Source of the DNA: Bacteroidales bacterium
Lineage (GTDB): Bacteria > Bacteroidota > Bacteroidia > Bacteroidales > UBA932
Direction: 5' to 3'
Length of the DNA stretch: 40,609 nt
Assembly (NCBI GenBank): GCA_016281435.1
Contig: JAEEIQ010000111.1
Location: 1 to 40,609, forward strand
The position numbers and the translations under genes were made by a program. The notes under the pieces were generated by a model. It was not told the DNA's origin. It did not search any database and saw only the letters and a program-made list of their open reading frames with translations. Positions 7,463 through 19,797 of the stretch are shown here, piece by piece; within the stretch, counting starts at the first letter, position 1; each line of letters begins with the position of its first letter.

Positions 7463-8518
7463 ATGGACGAGAAGAAGATAAGGGAGTATTTGAGCGAGGT
7501 GCTGCATCCCGGACGCGGATCCGCGCCGATCACGGACCTCGGGATGGTAAGGGAAATCAGTCAGGAAAACAATAAAATCACGGTTACGCTCGAGTTCCCG
7601 CGGCGGCGCGATCCGCTGACGGAGTATCTCGTGGGCAGCACGCGTGCCACGTTGATAAGGCACATCCCCGGCGTCGAGGTGGAGATAAAAACCGTGGTAG
7701 AGGAGCCCAAGGCCCCGAAAAAGGGTCTGGACCTTGACCTGAGCGGCCTTTCCGGCGTGCGCCACATCATCGGTGTGGCCTCGGGCAAGGGCGGGGTCGG
7801 CAAGTCCACCGTGGCCGTGAACCTTGCGTGCGCGCTCGCGCGCATGGGATATAAGGTAGGGCTGGCGGATGCCGATGTCTATGGCCCGTCCGTGCCCACC
7901 ATGACGGCGACAGAAGGCCAGACGCCTTCCGCCGAACAGGTGGACGGCAAGGACTGGATCCTTCCTCTGGAAAAATATGGGGTCAAGTGGATTTCCGTCG
8001 GTTATTTCGCCGGCCGGGACCAGGCCCTGATATGGCGCGGGCCCATGGCCTGCAATGCCCTTAAGCAACTCATCCTGCAGGTCCGTTGGGGCGATCTGGA
8101 CGTCCTTCTGATAGACATGCCTCCCGGAACCGGCGACATCCATATCAGCCTCGTCCAGGATATCCCCATGGAAGGGGCCGTGATAGTCACCACCCCGCAG
8201 GAGGTGGCTCTCGCCGATGTCCGCAAGGGGGTGGCCATGTTCCGCAACGACAATATCTCCAAACCCGTGTTCGGGCTTGTCGAGAACATGGCGTGGTTCA
8301 CTCCCGGGGAGCATCCTGACGAGAAGTATTATATCTTCGGCAAGGACGGCGGAGCCCGCATAGCCGAAGAACTGGGGATAGACCTGCTCGGACGCATCCC
8401 CCTTGTGCAGAGCCTCAGGGAGAGCGGCGACGCCGGGGAGCCCGCTGCCCTCGGCAACAGGCCCGACGGCCTCGCTTTCCTTGAACTTGCCGGCTCACTG
8501 GCCAAAAAGGTTCTCTAG
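7463..8518 (+). CDS. mrp: Mrp/ApbC/NBP35-family P-loop ATPase (Fe-S cluster carrier type)
   Basis: A 351-residue cytoplasmic protein. Residues 1-90 are a MIP18/DUF59-like domain; residues about 100-350 are a MinD-type ATPase with a deviant Walker A (GVASGKGGVGKST), DADVYGPSVPTM and LLIDMPPGTGD. Family members bind and deliver iron-sulfur clusters. The region after ENMAW reads FTPGEHPDEKYYIFGKDGG, where E. coli Mrp has the cluster-bridging CxxC, so that cysteine pair is absent. Function in Fe-S transfer is therefore less certain than the family call. It starts 3 bases after the S46 gene and ends 2 bases before rsmA. Confidence 0.92.
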   Translation: MDEKKIREYLSEVLHPGRGSAPITDLGMVREISQENNKITVTLEFPRRRDPLTEYLVGSTRATLIRHIPGVEVEIKTVVEEPKAPKKGLDLDLSGLSGVRHIIGVASGKGGVGKSTVAVNLACALARMGYKVGLADADVYGPSVPTMTATEGQTPSAEQVDGKDWILPLEKYGVKWISVGYFAGRDQALIWRGPMACNALKQLILQVRWGDLDVLLIDMPPGTGDIHISLVQDIPMEGAVIVTTPQEVALADVRKGVAMFRNDNISKPVFGLVENMAWFTPGEHPDEKYYIFGKDGGARIAEELGIDLLGRIPLVQSLRESGDAGEPAALGNRPDGLAFLELAGSLAKKVL

Positions 8519-8520
8519 AG

Positions 8521-9303
8521 ATGGAAGTAAGGGCCAAAAAGTCTCTCGGACAGCATTTCCTGACGGACCAGGGCATAGCGCGCAGCATCGCTGACGCGCT
8601 CACGGTTTCGGACCGGCTGCCCCGGGACGTGCTTGAGATAGGGCCCGGCACGGGGGTGCTGACGCAGTATCTCTTGAAAAGGGAAGACATCGACCTCAGG
8701 ATGATAGAACTCGACGGCGAGTCCGTGCGCTATCTGATGACCCATTTCCCCGGGATGCCCGGGAAGCTGTACGAGGCGGATTACCTCCGCATGGACGTGC
8801 ACAAGATATTCAGCGGCCCCTACAGGGTGATAGGGAACTTCCCCTACAACATCTCCTCGCAGATCTTCTTCAAGATTCTGGAGGATAAGGACATAGTCCC
8901 CGAGGTTGTTTGTATGGTGCAGAAGGAAGTGGCCGAAAGGATAGCGGAGCCCCCCGGGAGCAAGACCTACGGGGTCCTCAGCGTGTTCCTCCAGGCCTGG
9001 TATGACATAGAGTATCTTTTCACCGTTGGCTCCGGGGCTTTCGCCCCGCCTCCGAAGGTGCAGTCGGCGGTGATACGCCTTCGCCGCGGCCCGCGCAGGG
9101 ACCTCGGTGTCGACGAAAAACTTTTCCGCCAGGTGGTCAAGGCCGCCTTCAACCAGCGCCGCAAGACCCTTCGCAACGCCCTTCGCCAGCTCGCCGCCGA
9201 AAGGGGCGCGTCGCCGGAAACCCTGGCGGATCCGGTATTCGACCTTCGCGCCGAGAGGCTCGGCGTCGACGATTTCATTGAACTTACAAGATTGTTTGAA
9301 TAA
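8521..9303 (+). CDS. rsmA: 16S rRNA (adenine1518-N6/adenine1519-N6)-dimethyltransferase
   Basis: Dimethylates two adjacent adenines in the 3' terminal helix of 16S rRNA during small-subunit maturation, using S-adenosylmethionine. The 260-residue product opens with [13 protein letters not shown], the RsmA/KsgA signature. It has the SAM-binding motif [15 protein letters not shown] (residues about 38-52) and the catalytic [15 protein letters not shown] block (NLPY-type motif). The C-terminal [15 protein letters not shown] stretch is the usual rRNA-binding helix. Length is normal. Its TAA stop shares one base with the ATG of aspS (TAATG), suggesting translational coupling. Confidence 0.96.
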   Translation: MEVRAKKSLGQHFLTDQGIARSIADALTVSDRLPRDVLEIGPGTGVLTQYLLKREDIDLRMIELDGESVRYLMTHFPGMPGKLYEADYLRMDVHKIFSGPYRVIGNFPYNISSQIFFKILEDKDIVPEVVCMVQKEVAERIAEPPGSKTYGVLSVFLQAWYDIEYLFTVGSGAFAPPPKVQSAVIRLRRGPRRDLGVDEKLFRQVVKAAFNQRRKTLRNALRQLAAERGASPETLADPVFDLRAERLGVDDFIELTRLFE

Positions 9304-11066
9304 TGTACAGGACACACACTTGCGGAGAACTCCGCATAAGCAATGCAGGGCAGCCCGTCACGCTTGCCGGATGGGTACAGAAGGTCCGCAAACTCGGCGG
9401 AATGACCTTCCTGGATTTGAGGGACAGATATGGAATCACGCAGCTCGTGGTTGAGGCGGACGCTCCCGAAGGACTCGCGGAGACGGCAGCCTCCCTCGGA
9501 CGTGAATTCGTCATCCAGGTCGGGGGAACCGTCGTCGAGCGCTCGAGCAAGAACGCGAAGATCCCTACCGGGGACATAGAAATCAAGGTTTCATCGATCA
9601 ACATCCTGAACAAGGCGGACACTCCTCCCTTCACCATCGAGGAAGAATCCGACGGCGGCGAGGACATACGCGCCAAGTACCGCTATCTCGACCTCCGCAG
9701 GCCGCCCCTGCAGAGGGCCCTGGCCCTGAGGCACCGCCTCGCGCACCTCGTGCGCACCTATCTGGACTCGAAGGGCTTCATGGAGATAGAGACCCCTTAC
9801 CTTATCAAGTCCACGCCGGAAGGCGCCCGCGACTTCGTCGTGCCCAGCCGCATGAATCCGGGCCAGTTCTACGCCCTGCCGCAGAGCCCCCAGACCTTCA
9901 AGCAGCTCCTGATGGTCGCCGGATATGACCGCTACTTCCAGATCGTACGCTGCTTCCGCGACGAAGACCTGCGCGCCGACCGCCAGCCGGAATTCACGCA
10001 GATAGACTGCGAAATGTCCTTCGTGGAGCAGGAAGACGTCCTGAACCTCTTCGAAGGCATGATGCGCACCATGTTCAAGGAGGCTCTTGGGGTGGAAATC
10101 CCCGACCCGCTTCCCAGGATGAGCTGGTATGACGCCATGGACCGTTACGGCTCCGACAAGCCTGACATCCGTTTCGGAATGGAGATAAGGGAGATCTCCG
10201 ACAAGGTCAAGGGCTGCGGCTTCGGCGTGTTCGACTCCGCTCCCTATGTCGGCGCGATCCCCGTCCCCGGCTGCGCAGAGTACACCCGTAAGCAACTCGA
10301 CGAGCTGACCGAATGGGTGAAGCGTCCGCAGGTCGGCGCGAAGGGCCTCGTGTACATAAAGCTCAATCCTGACGGGACCGTCAAGTCCTCCGTGGACAAG
10401 TTCTACTCTCCCGAACAGCTTAAGGATATCGCCGCTGCGGCCGGAGCCTCCGCCGGGGACCTCGTGCTCGTGCTCTGCGGCGAGAAGCGCAAGACCCAGA
10501 CCCAGCTCGGCGTGCTCCGCATCGAGATGGGCGGACGGCTCGGATTCCGTGACCCGAAAGTCTTCGCCCCGCTGTGGATCGTGGATTTCCCTCTCTTCGA
10601 GTGGAGCGAGGAGGACGGCCGCTTCTATGCGATGCACCATCCCTTCACCGCCCCGAAACCGGAGCATCTCGACTGGTACTACTCCGACAAGAAGGAGGAC
10701 CTTGAAAGGGTCTGCGCCAACGCCTATGACTTCGTGCTGAACGGTACCGAGCTCGGCGGCGGATCCATCCGTATCCACAATGCAGACATGCAGAGCCGCA
10801 TGTTCGAAATCCTCGGCATAGGCAAGGAGGAGGCCGAATACAAGTTCGGATTCATCATCAACGCCTTCAAGTTCGGCGCGCCTCCCCACGGCGGCCTCGC
10901 CTTCGGCTTCGACCGTGTATGCGCCCTCTTCGGCGGGCAGGAAACCATACGCGACTACATCGCGTTCCCGAAGAACAACCAGGGACGCGACGTCATGATA
11001 GATTCGCCGTCCATGATAGACGACAGCCAGCTCGAAGAACTTCATATAACACTGAAAAACGAATAG
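9303..11066 (+). CDS. aspS: Aspartyl-tRNA synthetase
   Basis: Class II synthetase charging tRNA(Asp). The 587-residue protein has the bacterial layout: N-terminal OB-fold anticodon domain (residues 1-110), catalytic core, and the bacterial GAD insertion (around 290-420). Motif 2 is seen in [18 protein letters not shown] and motif 3 in [29 protein letters not shown] marks the bacterial type. The start overlaps rsmA by one base. Whether it is discriminating or charges tRNA(Asn) as well cannot be settled here, as no gatCAB genes lie in the window. A GH2 glycosidase follows after 3 bases. Confidence 0.97.
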   Translation: MYRTHTCGELRISNAGQPVTLAGWVQKVRKLGGMTFLDLRDRYGITQLVVEADAPEGLAETAASLGREFVIQVGGTVVERSSKNAKIPTGDIEIKVSSINILNKADTPPFTIEEESDGGEDIRAKYRYLDLRRPPLQRALALRHRLAHLVRTYLDSKGFMEIETPYLIKSTPEGARDFVVPSRMNPGQFYALPQSPQTFKQLLMVAGYDRYFQIVRCFRDEDLRADRQPEFTQIDCEMSFVEQEDVLNLFEGMMRTMFKEALGVEIPDPLPRMSWYDAMDRYGSDKPDIRFGMEIREISDKVKGCGFGVFDSAPYVGAIPVPGCAEYTRKQLDELTEWVKRPQVGAKGLVYIKLNPDGTVKSSVDKFYSPEQLKDIAAAAGASAGDLVLVLCGEKRKTQTQLGVLRIEMGGRLGFRDPKVFAPLWIVDFPLFEWSEEDGRFYAMHHPFTAPKPEHLDWYYSDKKEDLERVCANAYDFVLNGTELGGGSIRIHNADMQSRMFEILGIGKEEAEYKFGFIINAFKFGAPPHGGLAFGFDRVCALFGGQETIRDYIAFPKNNQGRDVMIDSPSMIDDSQLEELHITLKNE

Positions 11067-13967
<2,901 letters not shown>

Positions 13968-13968
13968 T

Positions 13969-16584
13969 ATGAAAAAGTTCTTCCTGGGCATCGCGGCCCT
14001 CATACTTGCGACGGAAGTCTTCGCAGTCAACACCAGAACAGTCAGGACCATCAATGACGCATGGCTCTTCACGAAGGAGGGCGTCAGCACGATAGTCAAC
14101 ATCCCCCATACGTGGAACGCCCTGGACGCTGACGACGACGAGAGCGGATTCTGGCGGGGAGAATGCACTTACGAGAGGAAGATCACTCTAGGTGACGAGA
14201 TCGACGGACGCCAGGTTTACATACGTTTCGAGGGCGCGTACCAGGAAGCGGAGCTCCTTGTCAACGGCAAGAAGGCGGGCCGTCATATAGGCGGCTACAC
14301 CGCTTTCATCTTCGATGTGACCGCCCTCGTCCATAAGGGTGAGAACAAGCTTCTGGTCAAGGTGGACAATTCCTTCAATCCCGATATCCCGACCCTTACG
14401 GCCGATTTCACCTTCTTCGGGGGTATATACCGCGACGTCGAGCTGATCCTGGCTCCGAAGACCCTCATCTCGCCCGACCATTTCGCGTCTTCCGGCGTGT
14501 ACCTGAGCTCCGCGGATGCCGCCACGCTGCATGCAAAGACATATCTGACCAATGTCAGCGGCGAGAAGAAGACGGTCATCCTCGAGCAGAGGCTGCTCGC
14601 TCCGGACGGCAGCGAGGCGGCCGTGGTCCGCACCAAGGTCAAGCTGCCCGCCGGCTGCGACAAGATGGCTGTCGAGCAGGACCTCAAGCCCGCTTCGGTG
14701 AAACTCTGGGACGTCGACGATCCGCAGGTCTACAAGGTAGTGACCTCGCTTTCCGAGGCGAAGAAAGGCGGCGCCCTGCTGGACAGGGTCACCAATCCCT
14801 CCGGGTTCCGCAGCTACCGTTTCGATCCCGACAAGGGCTTCTTCCTGAACGGAAGGCACCTGAAGATAATGGGAACGAACAGGCACCAGGACTACATGGG
14901 CAAGGGCAACGCCCTTCCCGATGAGAACCACGTGCGCGACGTTCGTCTGCTTAAGGACATGGGAGGAAACTTCCTCCGCATCGCCCATTATCCGCAGGAT
15001 CCCGTGATGGTCCAGATGTGCGACCGCGAGGGCATAGTCAATTCCGTGGAAATCCCGATAGTCAATTATGTGACGATGTCACAGGCATTCTCGGACAATT
15101 GCACCGAGATGGCCCGGGAGATGGTCTGCCAGGGCTACAACCACCCGTCCACCATCATCTGGGCCTACATGAACGAGGTGCTTCTGAGGCTCCCCTTCTC
15201 CGGGAAGACCCCGATGGAGAAGAAACGTCCCTACTATGATTTCGTCAACGGGGTGGCGCACCGCATCGAGGAGGCCATCCGCAGCCTGGACCCCCTGAGG
15301 CCCACGATGATACCCTGCAACAGCAGCGTGAACGTCTATAAGGAAAGCGGACTCGGCGAAATTCCCGACATCCTCGGCTGGAACCTCTACAAGGGCTGGT
15401 ACGGCGGACAGTTGTCCGACTTCGGCCCGGCCATGGATGAGATCCACGCGAAATTCCCGGACAAGGGCATAATCGTGTCCGAATACGGCGCCGACAACGA
15501 CGCGCGCTGCCATTCCTTCCATGGGGAAAGGTTCGACTTCACCGAAGAGTACGGAGTCACGTTCCATAAGGAATACATGAAGGTCATCATGGACAGGGAT
15601 TACATTGCCGGGAGCAATGTCTGGAACATCAACGACTTCTATTCCGAGGGCCGCGGGGATGCCATCCCCCACGTCAACTGCAAGGGCCTGACCACCCGTA
15701 ACCGCACTCCCAAGGACAGCTACTGGCTCTACAAGGCGGTACTCGGCAAGGAACCCTTCATCATGATAGCTGGCCACGACTGGCTCATCCGCGGCGGCGA
15801 CGAAGGTGAAAGGCAGCCTTCAGAGGTTTACACTAACGCCTCTTCAGTGCGCCTTGTCCTCAACGGAAAGCCTCTCGGGACCTTCCCTGCCAAGGACGGA
15901 TACGCTCCGTTCGAAGTGACGTGGGCTCCCGGCCACAATGTGCTCGAGGCTGTCGCCGAGAAGGACGGCAAGACCGTGCGCGACGTGCTCAGGGTGGATT
16001 ACAGGGCCGTCCCCGCCGACATGTCGAAGTTCGTGGACATGAGCGTCTCGCTCGGAGGGACCCGCTTCTTCGAAGACAAGGACGGCAGCCTCATCTGGAT
16101 TCCGGAGAAGGAATACACCCCCGGGCGCTGGGGCTATATCGGAGGGGAAACAGGCCGTGTCAAGACCAACCGCGGCTCCCAGCCGTGCACCAACGCCGAC
16201 ATCCTGGGCACTTCGGAAGATCCCCTCTGGCAGATGCAGCGCAAGGGCCTCGAGGCCTTCAAGGCTGACGTCCCCGACGGGAAATATTACGTGTATCTGT
16301 ATTTCTGCGAGCTTAACATCGGCAAGGACAAGGTCATCCGCCTTGCCTACAGCCTCGGCAACGACGTGGTCGGCGAGGACGTGTCCGAAAGGGTCTTCGA
16401 TGTCGATATCAACGGGCAGAATGTCCTGAAAGACTACAATATACGCCGTGAAGACGGAGAACTGCATCCCGTGATAAAGAAGTTCACGGTGGAAGTCGAA
16501 GGAGGCGAAGGTCTGACCGTCGGCTTCACCCCCGTCAAGGGTCAGCCTGTGCTCAACGCCATCCGCATCTACCGCTGCAACTGA
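13969..16584 (+). CDS. GH2-family glycoside hydrolase with C-terminal malectin-like domain
   Basis: An 871-residue secreted enzyme with signal peptide MKKFFLGIAALILATEVFA. GH2 domains run to about residue 600: NIPHTWNALDADDDESGFWRGE start, the sugar-binding domain, and a TIM barrel with acid/base Glu403 (IWAYMNEVLLRL) and nucleophile Glu505 (IIVSEYGAD). A GH2-associated Ig-like domain follows (about 610-680). Residues about 690-870 resemble malectin (GTRFFEDKDG, YYVYLYFCEL, VFDVDINGQNVLKDYNI), a di- or polysaccharide-binding fold. The lack of the small-chain domain separates it from the preceding LacZ-type enzyme; beta-galactosidase, glucuronidase or another GH2 activity remains open. It is the last gene of the run begun at 2574; the next gene has its own promoter. 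Confidence 0.87.
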   Translation: MKKFFLGIAALILATEVFAVNTRTVRTINDAWLFTKEGVSTIVNIPHTWNALDADDDESGFWRGECTYERKITLGDEIDGRQVYIRFEGAYQEAELLVNGKKAGRHIGGYTAFIFDVTALVHKGENKLLVKVDNSFNPDIPTLTADFTFFGGIYRDVELILAPKTLISPDHFASSGVYLSSADAATLHAKTYLTNVSGEKKTVILEQRLLAPDGSEAAVVRTKVKLPAGCDKMAVEQDLKPASVKLWDVDDPQVYKVVTSLSEAKKGGALLDRVTNPSGFRSYRFDPDKGFFLNGRHLKIMGTNRHQDYMGKGNALPDENHVRDVRLLKDMGGNFLRIAHYPQDPVMVQMCDREGIVNSVEIPIVNYVTMSQAFSDNCTEMAREMVCQGYNHPSTIIWAYMNEVLLRLPFSGKTPMEKKRPYYDFVNGVAHRIEEAIRSLDPLRPTMIPCNSSVNVYKESGLGEIPDILGWNLYKGWYGGQLSDFGPAMDEIHAKFPDKGIIVSEYGADNDARCHSFHGERFDFTEEYGVTFHKEYMKVIMDRDYIAGSNVWNINDFYSEGRGDAIPHVNCKGLTTRNRTPKDSYWLYKAVLGKEPFIMIAGHDWLIRGGDEGERQPSEVYTNASSVRLVLNGKPLGTFPAKDGYAPFEVTWAPGHNVLEAVAEKDGKTVRDVLRVDYRAVPADMSKFVDMSVSLGGTRFFEDKDGSLIWIPEKEYTPGRWGYIGGETGRVKTNRGSQPCTNADILGTSEDPLWQMQRKGLEAFKADVPDGKYYVYLYFCELNIGKDKVIRLAYSLGNDVVGEDVSERVFDVDINGQNVLKDYNIRREDGELHPVIKKFTVEVEGGEGLTVGFTPVKGQPVLNAIRIYRCN

Positions 16585-16616
16585 TTTACAATGCCAGCGC
16601 CTTCTCCCGGGCAGTG

Positions 16617-16647
16617 TTTGGAATATAGATTATAATCACTACCTTTG
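16617..16647 (+). promoter_or_regulatory. Strong Bacteroidota promoter for the outer-membrane barrel gene
   Basis: TTTG (16617-16620), a 19-base spacer and TACCTTTG (16640-16647) match the -33/-7 consensus at every fixed position. The start of transcription is expected within about 3-7 bases of the box end. The start codon is at 16655, so the leader would be nearly zero. Confidence 0.8.
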
Positions 16648-16654
16648 GGGATGT

Positions 16655-17248
16655 ATGGCGGTTACGTTCAGATTCTTGTTCGTCCTGATCATTCTGTTGA
16701 TGTCAGGCGGATTCTCTTATGCCCAGAAGGGCGGCCTTGAGTTTGAGGGAGGGCTGTCGTTCGGCCTGCATGCCCGGACAGGTTATGCAGATAACAACAA
16801 GATTATCATTGAACCGGATCCCGATAACGAGCGGGACTACTCTTATGACAAGACGGTAATTCTTCCCGTTTTCGACTTGACGGTCGTCTATTGTTTCAAG
16901 GATTCGAAATTTGCCGTCGGGTTGGAAAATACCGTCGATTATGCTTATAAAAAGACGTCAGGAAAAACGACGGACAAGGAGCTGATCTTTTATACCATGC
17001 CAGTCTTGCGGTATTATTATGTGCGCGTCCACGATCTCAGCATCTATTCTGCAGTTGCTTACGGTCCAAGTTTCAGAAAATATTCCACCACGGTTGCCGG
17101 GAAATGGCAATCTGATTGGTATATATCCGGATCGTACCTGTTGATGCCGGTGGGGATATGCCTTGGAGAACGCTTGTTTTTGTCTATAGAGGCTGCAGTC
17201 GGATCGCCATGGTCTCCAGTCAAGCTTAGCGTAGGGTATCGCTTCTGA
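16655..17248 (+). CDS. Outer-membrane beta-barrel protein of unknown function
   Basis: A 197-residue protein with a signal peptide (MAVTFRFLFVLIILLMSGGFSYAQ) and a mature part of alternating hydrophobic/polar strands (LEFEGGLSFGLHA, FAVGLENTVDYAY, YSAVAYGPSFRKYS). It ends in KLSVGYRF, the terminal aromatic signature used for insertion by BAM. It resembles small 8-stranded barrels of the OmpA/OmpW/PorT-like type, but I cannot name a family. Base composition is visibly AT-richer than both neighbours, with codons such as TAT, GAT and TTG, hinting at separate origin. It appears monocistronic: its own strong promoter precedes it and a new promoter follows. Starting at the next Met (residue 16) would destroy the signal peptide. 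Confidence 0.75.
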   Translation: MAVTFRFLFVLIILLMSGGFSYAQKGGLEFEGGLSFGLHARTGYADNNKIIIEPDPDNERDYSYDKTVILPVFDLTVVYCFKDSKFAVGLENTVDYAYKKTSGKTTDKELIFYTMPVLRYYYVRVHDLSIYSAVAYGPSFRKYSTTVAGKWQSDWYISGSYLLMPVGICLGERLFLSIEAAVGSPWSPVKLSVGYRF

Positions 17249-17260
17249 TATTTTTCGTTT

Positions 17261-17305
17261 TTTGAAGTCCACTATTCGTTTTTTGACAAATGGGTGGACT
17301 TTAAA
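17261..17305 (+). promoter_or_regulatory. Inverted repeat operator candidate before the amino-sugar operon
   Basis: TTTGAAGTCCAC (17261-17272) is matched in reverse complement by GTGGACTTTAAA (17294-17305), 11 of 12 bases, with a perfect 8-base core AAGTCCAC/GTGGACTT and a 21-base gap. The right arm ends 5 bases before the -7 box, over the place of the -33 contact. No T-run follows, so a terminator is unlikely. This is a likely regulator site for the operon; the regulator gene is not obvious nearby. Confidence 0.5.
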
Positions 17306-17310
17306 AAGCG

Positions 17311-17318
17311 TATATTTG
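17311..17318 (+). promoter_or_regulatory. -7 box of the amino-sugar operon
   Basis: TATATTTG is a perfect TAnnTTTG and lies 23 bases before the ATG at 17342. No TTG stands at the normal 19-21 base distance, which together with the adjacent inverted repeat suggests regulated expression. Confidence 0.65.
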
Positions 17319-17341
17319 TGTGACTATAACCAAAGCGACCA

Positions 17342-18622
17342 ATGAAAGATCAATCAAAGAAGCAGTACATAACCTCGATGGTTATGCTCGGATGCCTGTT
17401 CTTCGTGTTCGGGCTCGTGTCATGGGTTAACTCCATCCTCGTACCCTACTTCAAGGTGGCCTGCGACCTGCAGAGCGAAGTCCAGGGCTATCTTGCCCAG
17501 TTCGCCTTCTACATCGCCTACCTCGTGATGACCATACCCGCATCCTGGGTACTCAACCGCACCGGCTACAAGAAGGGTGCAATGTACGGACTGTTCCTGC
17601 TGGGAATAGGAGCCCTGCTCTTCATCCCCGCCGCCCTGATGCGGACATACAACATGTTCCTTCTGGCCCTCTTCACGATGGGAACGGCCCTTGCCCTCCT
17701 GCAGACCGTGGCCAATCCCTTCGCCACCATCATCGGCCCCATTGACACAGCCGTCCAAAGGATGAGCATACTCGGAATCTGCAACAAGTTCGCAGGGATC
17801 ATCTCTCCGATAATCTTCTCGGCGATAGTGATAGCCCCTCAGAAGGCCAAGATGGACGCCATCAACGCCGGCTCCCTTGAAGGAGCCGCAAGGGATCAGG
17901 CCATGGCCGACCTGCTGCACGGGGTCATCCCGCCTTACCTTGTGCTGGGCGTGTTCCTCCTGATCTTCGCGGTCGTGTTCTATAAGTCCTCCATCCAGGA
18001 CATCAACCCTGCCAAGGACAATCCGGCCGCTCCCGAAGACGGACGCAAGACCCTGCTGGCCTATCCTTACCTCGTGCTCGGCGTGCTGGCCCTGTTCTGC
18101 CACCTCGGCACCCAGGCCCTCAGCATCCACACCATCGCCCGTTTCGCGGAAAGCATCAACTTCGAAAACATCGCCATCTTCCCTTCGATGACCCTGGCCT
18201 GCACCCTGTTCGGCTATCTGCTCGGCGTGGTGCTGGTCCCGAAGTACATAACCCAGAAGAACCTCCTGAAGGTCGTGACCTCGGTCATCCTCGTGCTTTC
18301 GGTGCTGGTGATGATACTCCCTCCGAACATGGCGATCTGGTGCCTCGTGCTGATGGGCATCCCCAACTCCGTCGTTTATCCCGGCATCTGGGGACACTCC
18401 CTGCATGACCTCGGCAAGTGGACCAACCTCGCCTCGGCCCTGCTCGTCATGGCCCTGTGCGCCAGCGGCGTGGTGCCCCTGCTCTACTCCGCGATCGTGG
18501 ATTCCGGCCTTACCCTGCACCAGTCATACTGGATATTGCTGCCCGCGGCCGCCTACATGGTGTTCTTCGCCTTCATAGGATACAAGTTCAACTACTGGAC
18601 TAAGAAGAAGGCCGCGAAATGA
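17342..18622 (+). CDS. MFS sugar transporter, FucP/GluP/NagP group
   Basis: A 426-residue inner-membrane proton/sugar symporter with about twelve hydrophobic segments and no signal peptide. Features of the FucP/GluP group are MLGCLFFVFGLVSWVNSILVPYFK in the first helix region and ALALLQTVANPFATIIGP in the middle. Members import fucose, glucose/galactose or N-acetylglucosamine. It is the first gene of an operon that continues with two NagA genes (4-base ATGA overlap), NagB and a GH20 enzyme, so N-acetylglucosamine or a related N-acetylhexosamine is the likely cargo. A symporter delivers unphosphorylated sugar, yet no kinase gene is in the operon. The family is firm, the substrate inferred from context. 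Confidence 0.88.
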   Translation: MKDQSKKQYITSMVMLGCLFFVFGLVSWVNSILVPYFKVACDLQSEVQGYLAQFAFYIAYLVMTIPASWVLNRTGYKKGAMYGLFLLGIGALLFIPAALMRTYNMFLLALFTMGTALALLQTVANPFATIIGPIDTAVQRMSILGICNKFAGIISPIIFSAIVIAPQKAKMDAINAGSLEGAARDQAMADLLHGVIPPYLVLGVFLLIFAVVFYKSSIQDINPAKDNPAAPEDGRKTLLAYPYLVLGVLALFCHLGTQALSIHTIARFAESINFENIAIFPSMTLACTLFGYLLGVVLVPKYITQKNLLKVVTSVILVLSVLVMILPPNMAIWCLVLMGIPNSVVYPGIWGHSLHDLGKWTNLASALLVMALCASGVVPLLYSAIVDSGLTLHQSYWILLPAAAYMVFFAFIGYKFNYWTKKKAAK

Positions 18623-19797
18623 AGACGGTTCTCATAAAGGGAGGCAAGGTTTTCACCCCGTCCGGGGCCGTCGTCGCCGATGTCCTCATAAAGGACGGCA
18701 AGATCGCCGAAGTCGGGAAACTGTCTCCGGCCGCCGACGAGGTCATTGACGCCGAGGGCGCATGCGTAGCACCTGGGTTCATCGACATCCACACTCACGG
18801 AGCCGGCGGGGCCGACTTCATGGACGGGACGGTGGATGCCTACCTGACGGCCGCCAAGATGTATGTGCGCCACGGAGCCACTCTCGTGTATCCGACGACC
18901 TGCACCTCCTCCAATGAGGACCTGTTCGCAACACTGGCCACCTACAGCGAGGCGGATTCCCGCAATACCGAAGGAACCCGTTTCGGCGGACTGCATCTCG
19001 AAGGGCCGTACCTGAGCCCGAAGCAGCCCGGGGCCATGGACCCGCGCTACCTGCGCTGCCCCAACGACCCCGCCGAGTACATGGACATAATCCGCCGCGG
19101 AGCGGGGATACTCAAAAGGTGGACTTTCGCTCCCGAGCTCGACGGGGCTCCCGCATTCGCCGCGGCGATGAAGGCCAACGGCATCCTTCCGTCCATAGGC
19201 CATACGGACGCGACCTGGGCCGACTGCGATGCCGCCTTCCGCAACGGGGCCAACCATATGACCCACTTCTATTCCTGCATGAGCACCATCAGCCGCATCC
19301 GGGCCCGCCGCGTCGCCGGCGTCCTCGAGTACGGTTACTGGCAGAAGGGGATGAATATCGAGCTCATCGCCGACGGCATCCACGTGCCTGAGGAGCTGCT
19401 CAAGCTTGTAGTTGCAGTCAAGGGCATCGAAAGGATCACCCTCATCACTGATTCCATGCGCGCGGCGGGAATGCCCGACGGCCCCAGCCGCATAGGCAGC
19501 CTCACCGGCGGACAGGACGTCATAGTCGACGAGGGCGTGGCATGGGTTCCCGACCGCCACTGCTTCGCCGGAAGCGTCGCGACCGCCGACCGCCTGATAC
19601 GCACGATGGTGGACATCGCAGGCTGCTCCGTCGAGGATGCCGTGCGGATGGCGACCCTCAACCCCGCCCGCATGATGGGCGTGGCGGACCGCAAGGGCTC
19701 GATCGAGCCCGGCAAGGATGCGGACATTGTAATATGGAGAGGAAACGTCGAGGTGGAAAGGACCATCATCGGCGGAGAAACGATATACGAAAAATGA
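18619..19797 (+). CDS. nagA: N-acetylglucosamine-6-phosphate deacetylase, copy 1
   Basis: An amidohydrolase of 392 residues that removes acetate from GlcNAc-6-phosphate to give glucosamine-6-phosphate. Seen in order: metal-site IDIHTHGAGG, the HLEGPY block with its metal-binding Glu, the metal-site His in SIGHTDATWAD, NHMTHFYSCMS, and the catalytic Asp in TDSMRAAGMPDG; the C-terminal ATLNPARMMG and GSIEPGKDADIVIW are typical. The start overlaps the transporter stop by 4 bases, and its own stop overlaps copy 2 by 4 bases, so translation is probably coupled. All catalytic motifs are intact in both copies, so neither looks dead. One may prefer another N-acetylhexosamine phosphate. Confidence 0.93.
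   Translation: MKTVLIKGGKVFTPSGAVVADVLIKDGKIAEVGKLSPAADEVIDAEGACVAPGFIDIHTHGAGGADFMDGTVDAYLTAAKMYVRHGATLVYPTTCTSSNEDLFATLATYSEADSRNTEGTRFGGLHLEGPYLSPKQPGAMDPRYLRCPNDPAEYMDIIRRGAGILKRWTFAPELDGAPAFAAAMKANGILPSIGHTDATWADCDAAFRNGANHMTHFYSCMSTISRIRARRVAGVLEYGYWQKGMNIELIADGIHVPEELLKLVVAVKGIERITLITDSMRAAGMPDGPSRIGSLTGGQDVIVDEGVAWVPDRHCFAGSVATADRLIRTMVDIAGCSVEDAVRMATLNPARMMGVADRKGSIEPGKDADIVIWRGNVEVERTIIGGETIYEK

Noticed and set aside
5342..8314. 990-codon minus-strand open frame
   Set aside because: Antisense to the S46 peptidase and Mrp genes, rich in His/Arg/Val/Gly with no recognisable domain.
17265..17301. Inverted repeat read as a terminator of the barrel gene
   Set aside because: The loop is 21 bases and no T-run follows the 3' arm; its contact with the next promoter fits an operator better.
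19542..19793. N-terminal extension of nagA copy 2
   Set aside because: It lies inside copy 1 in another frame, has no amidohydrolase features, and the ATG at 19794 gives the normal family start.
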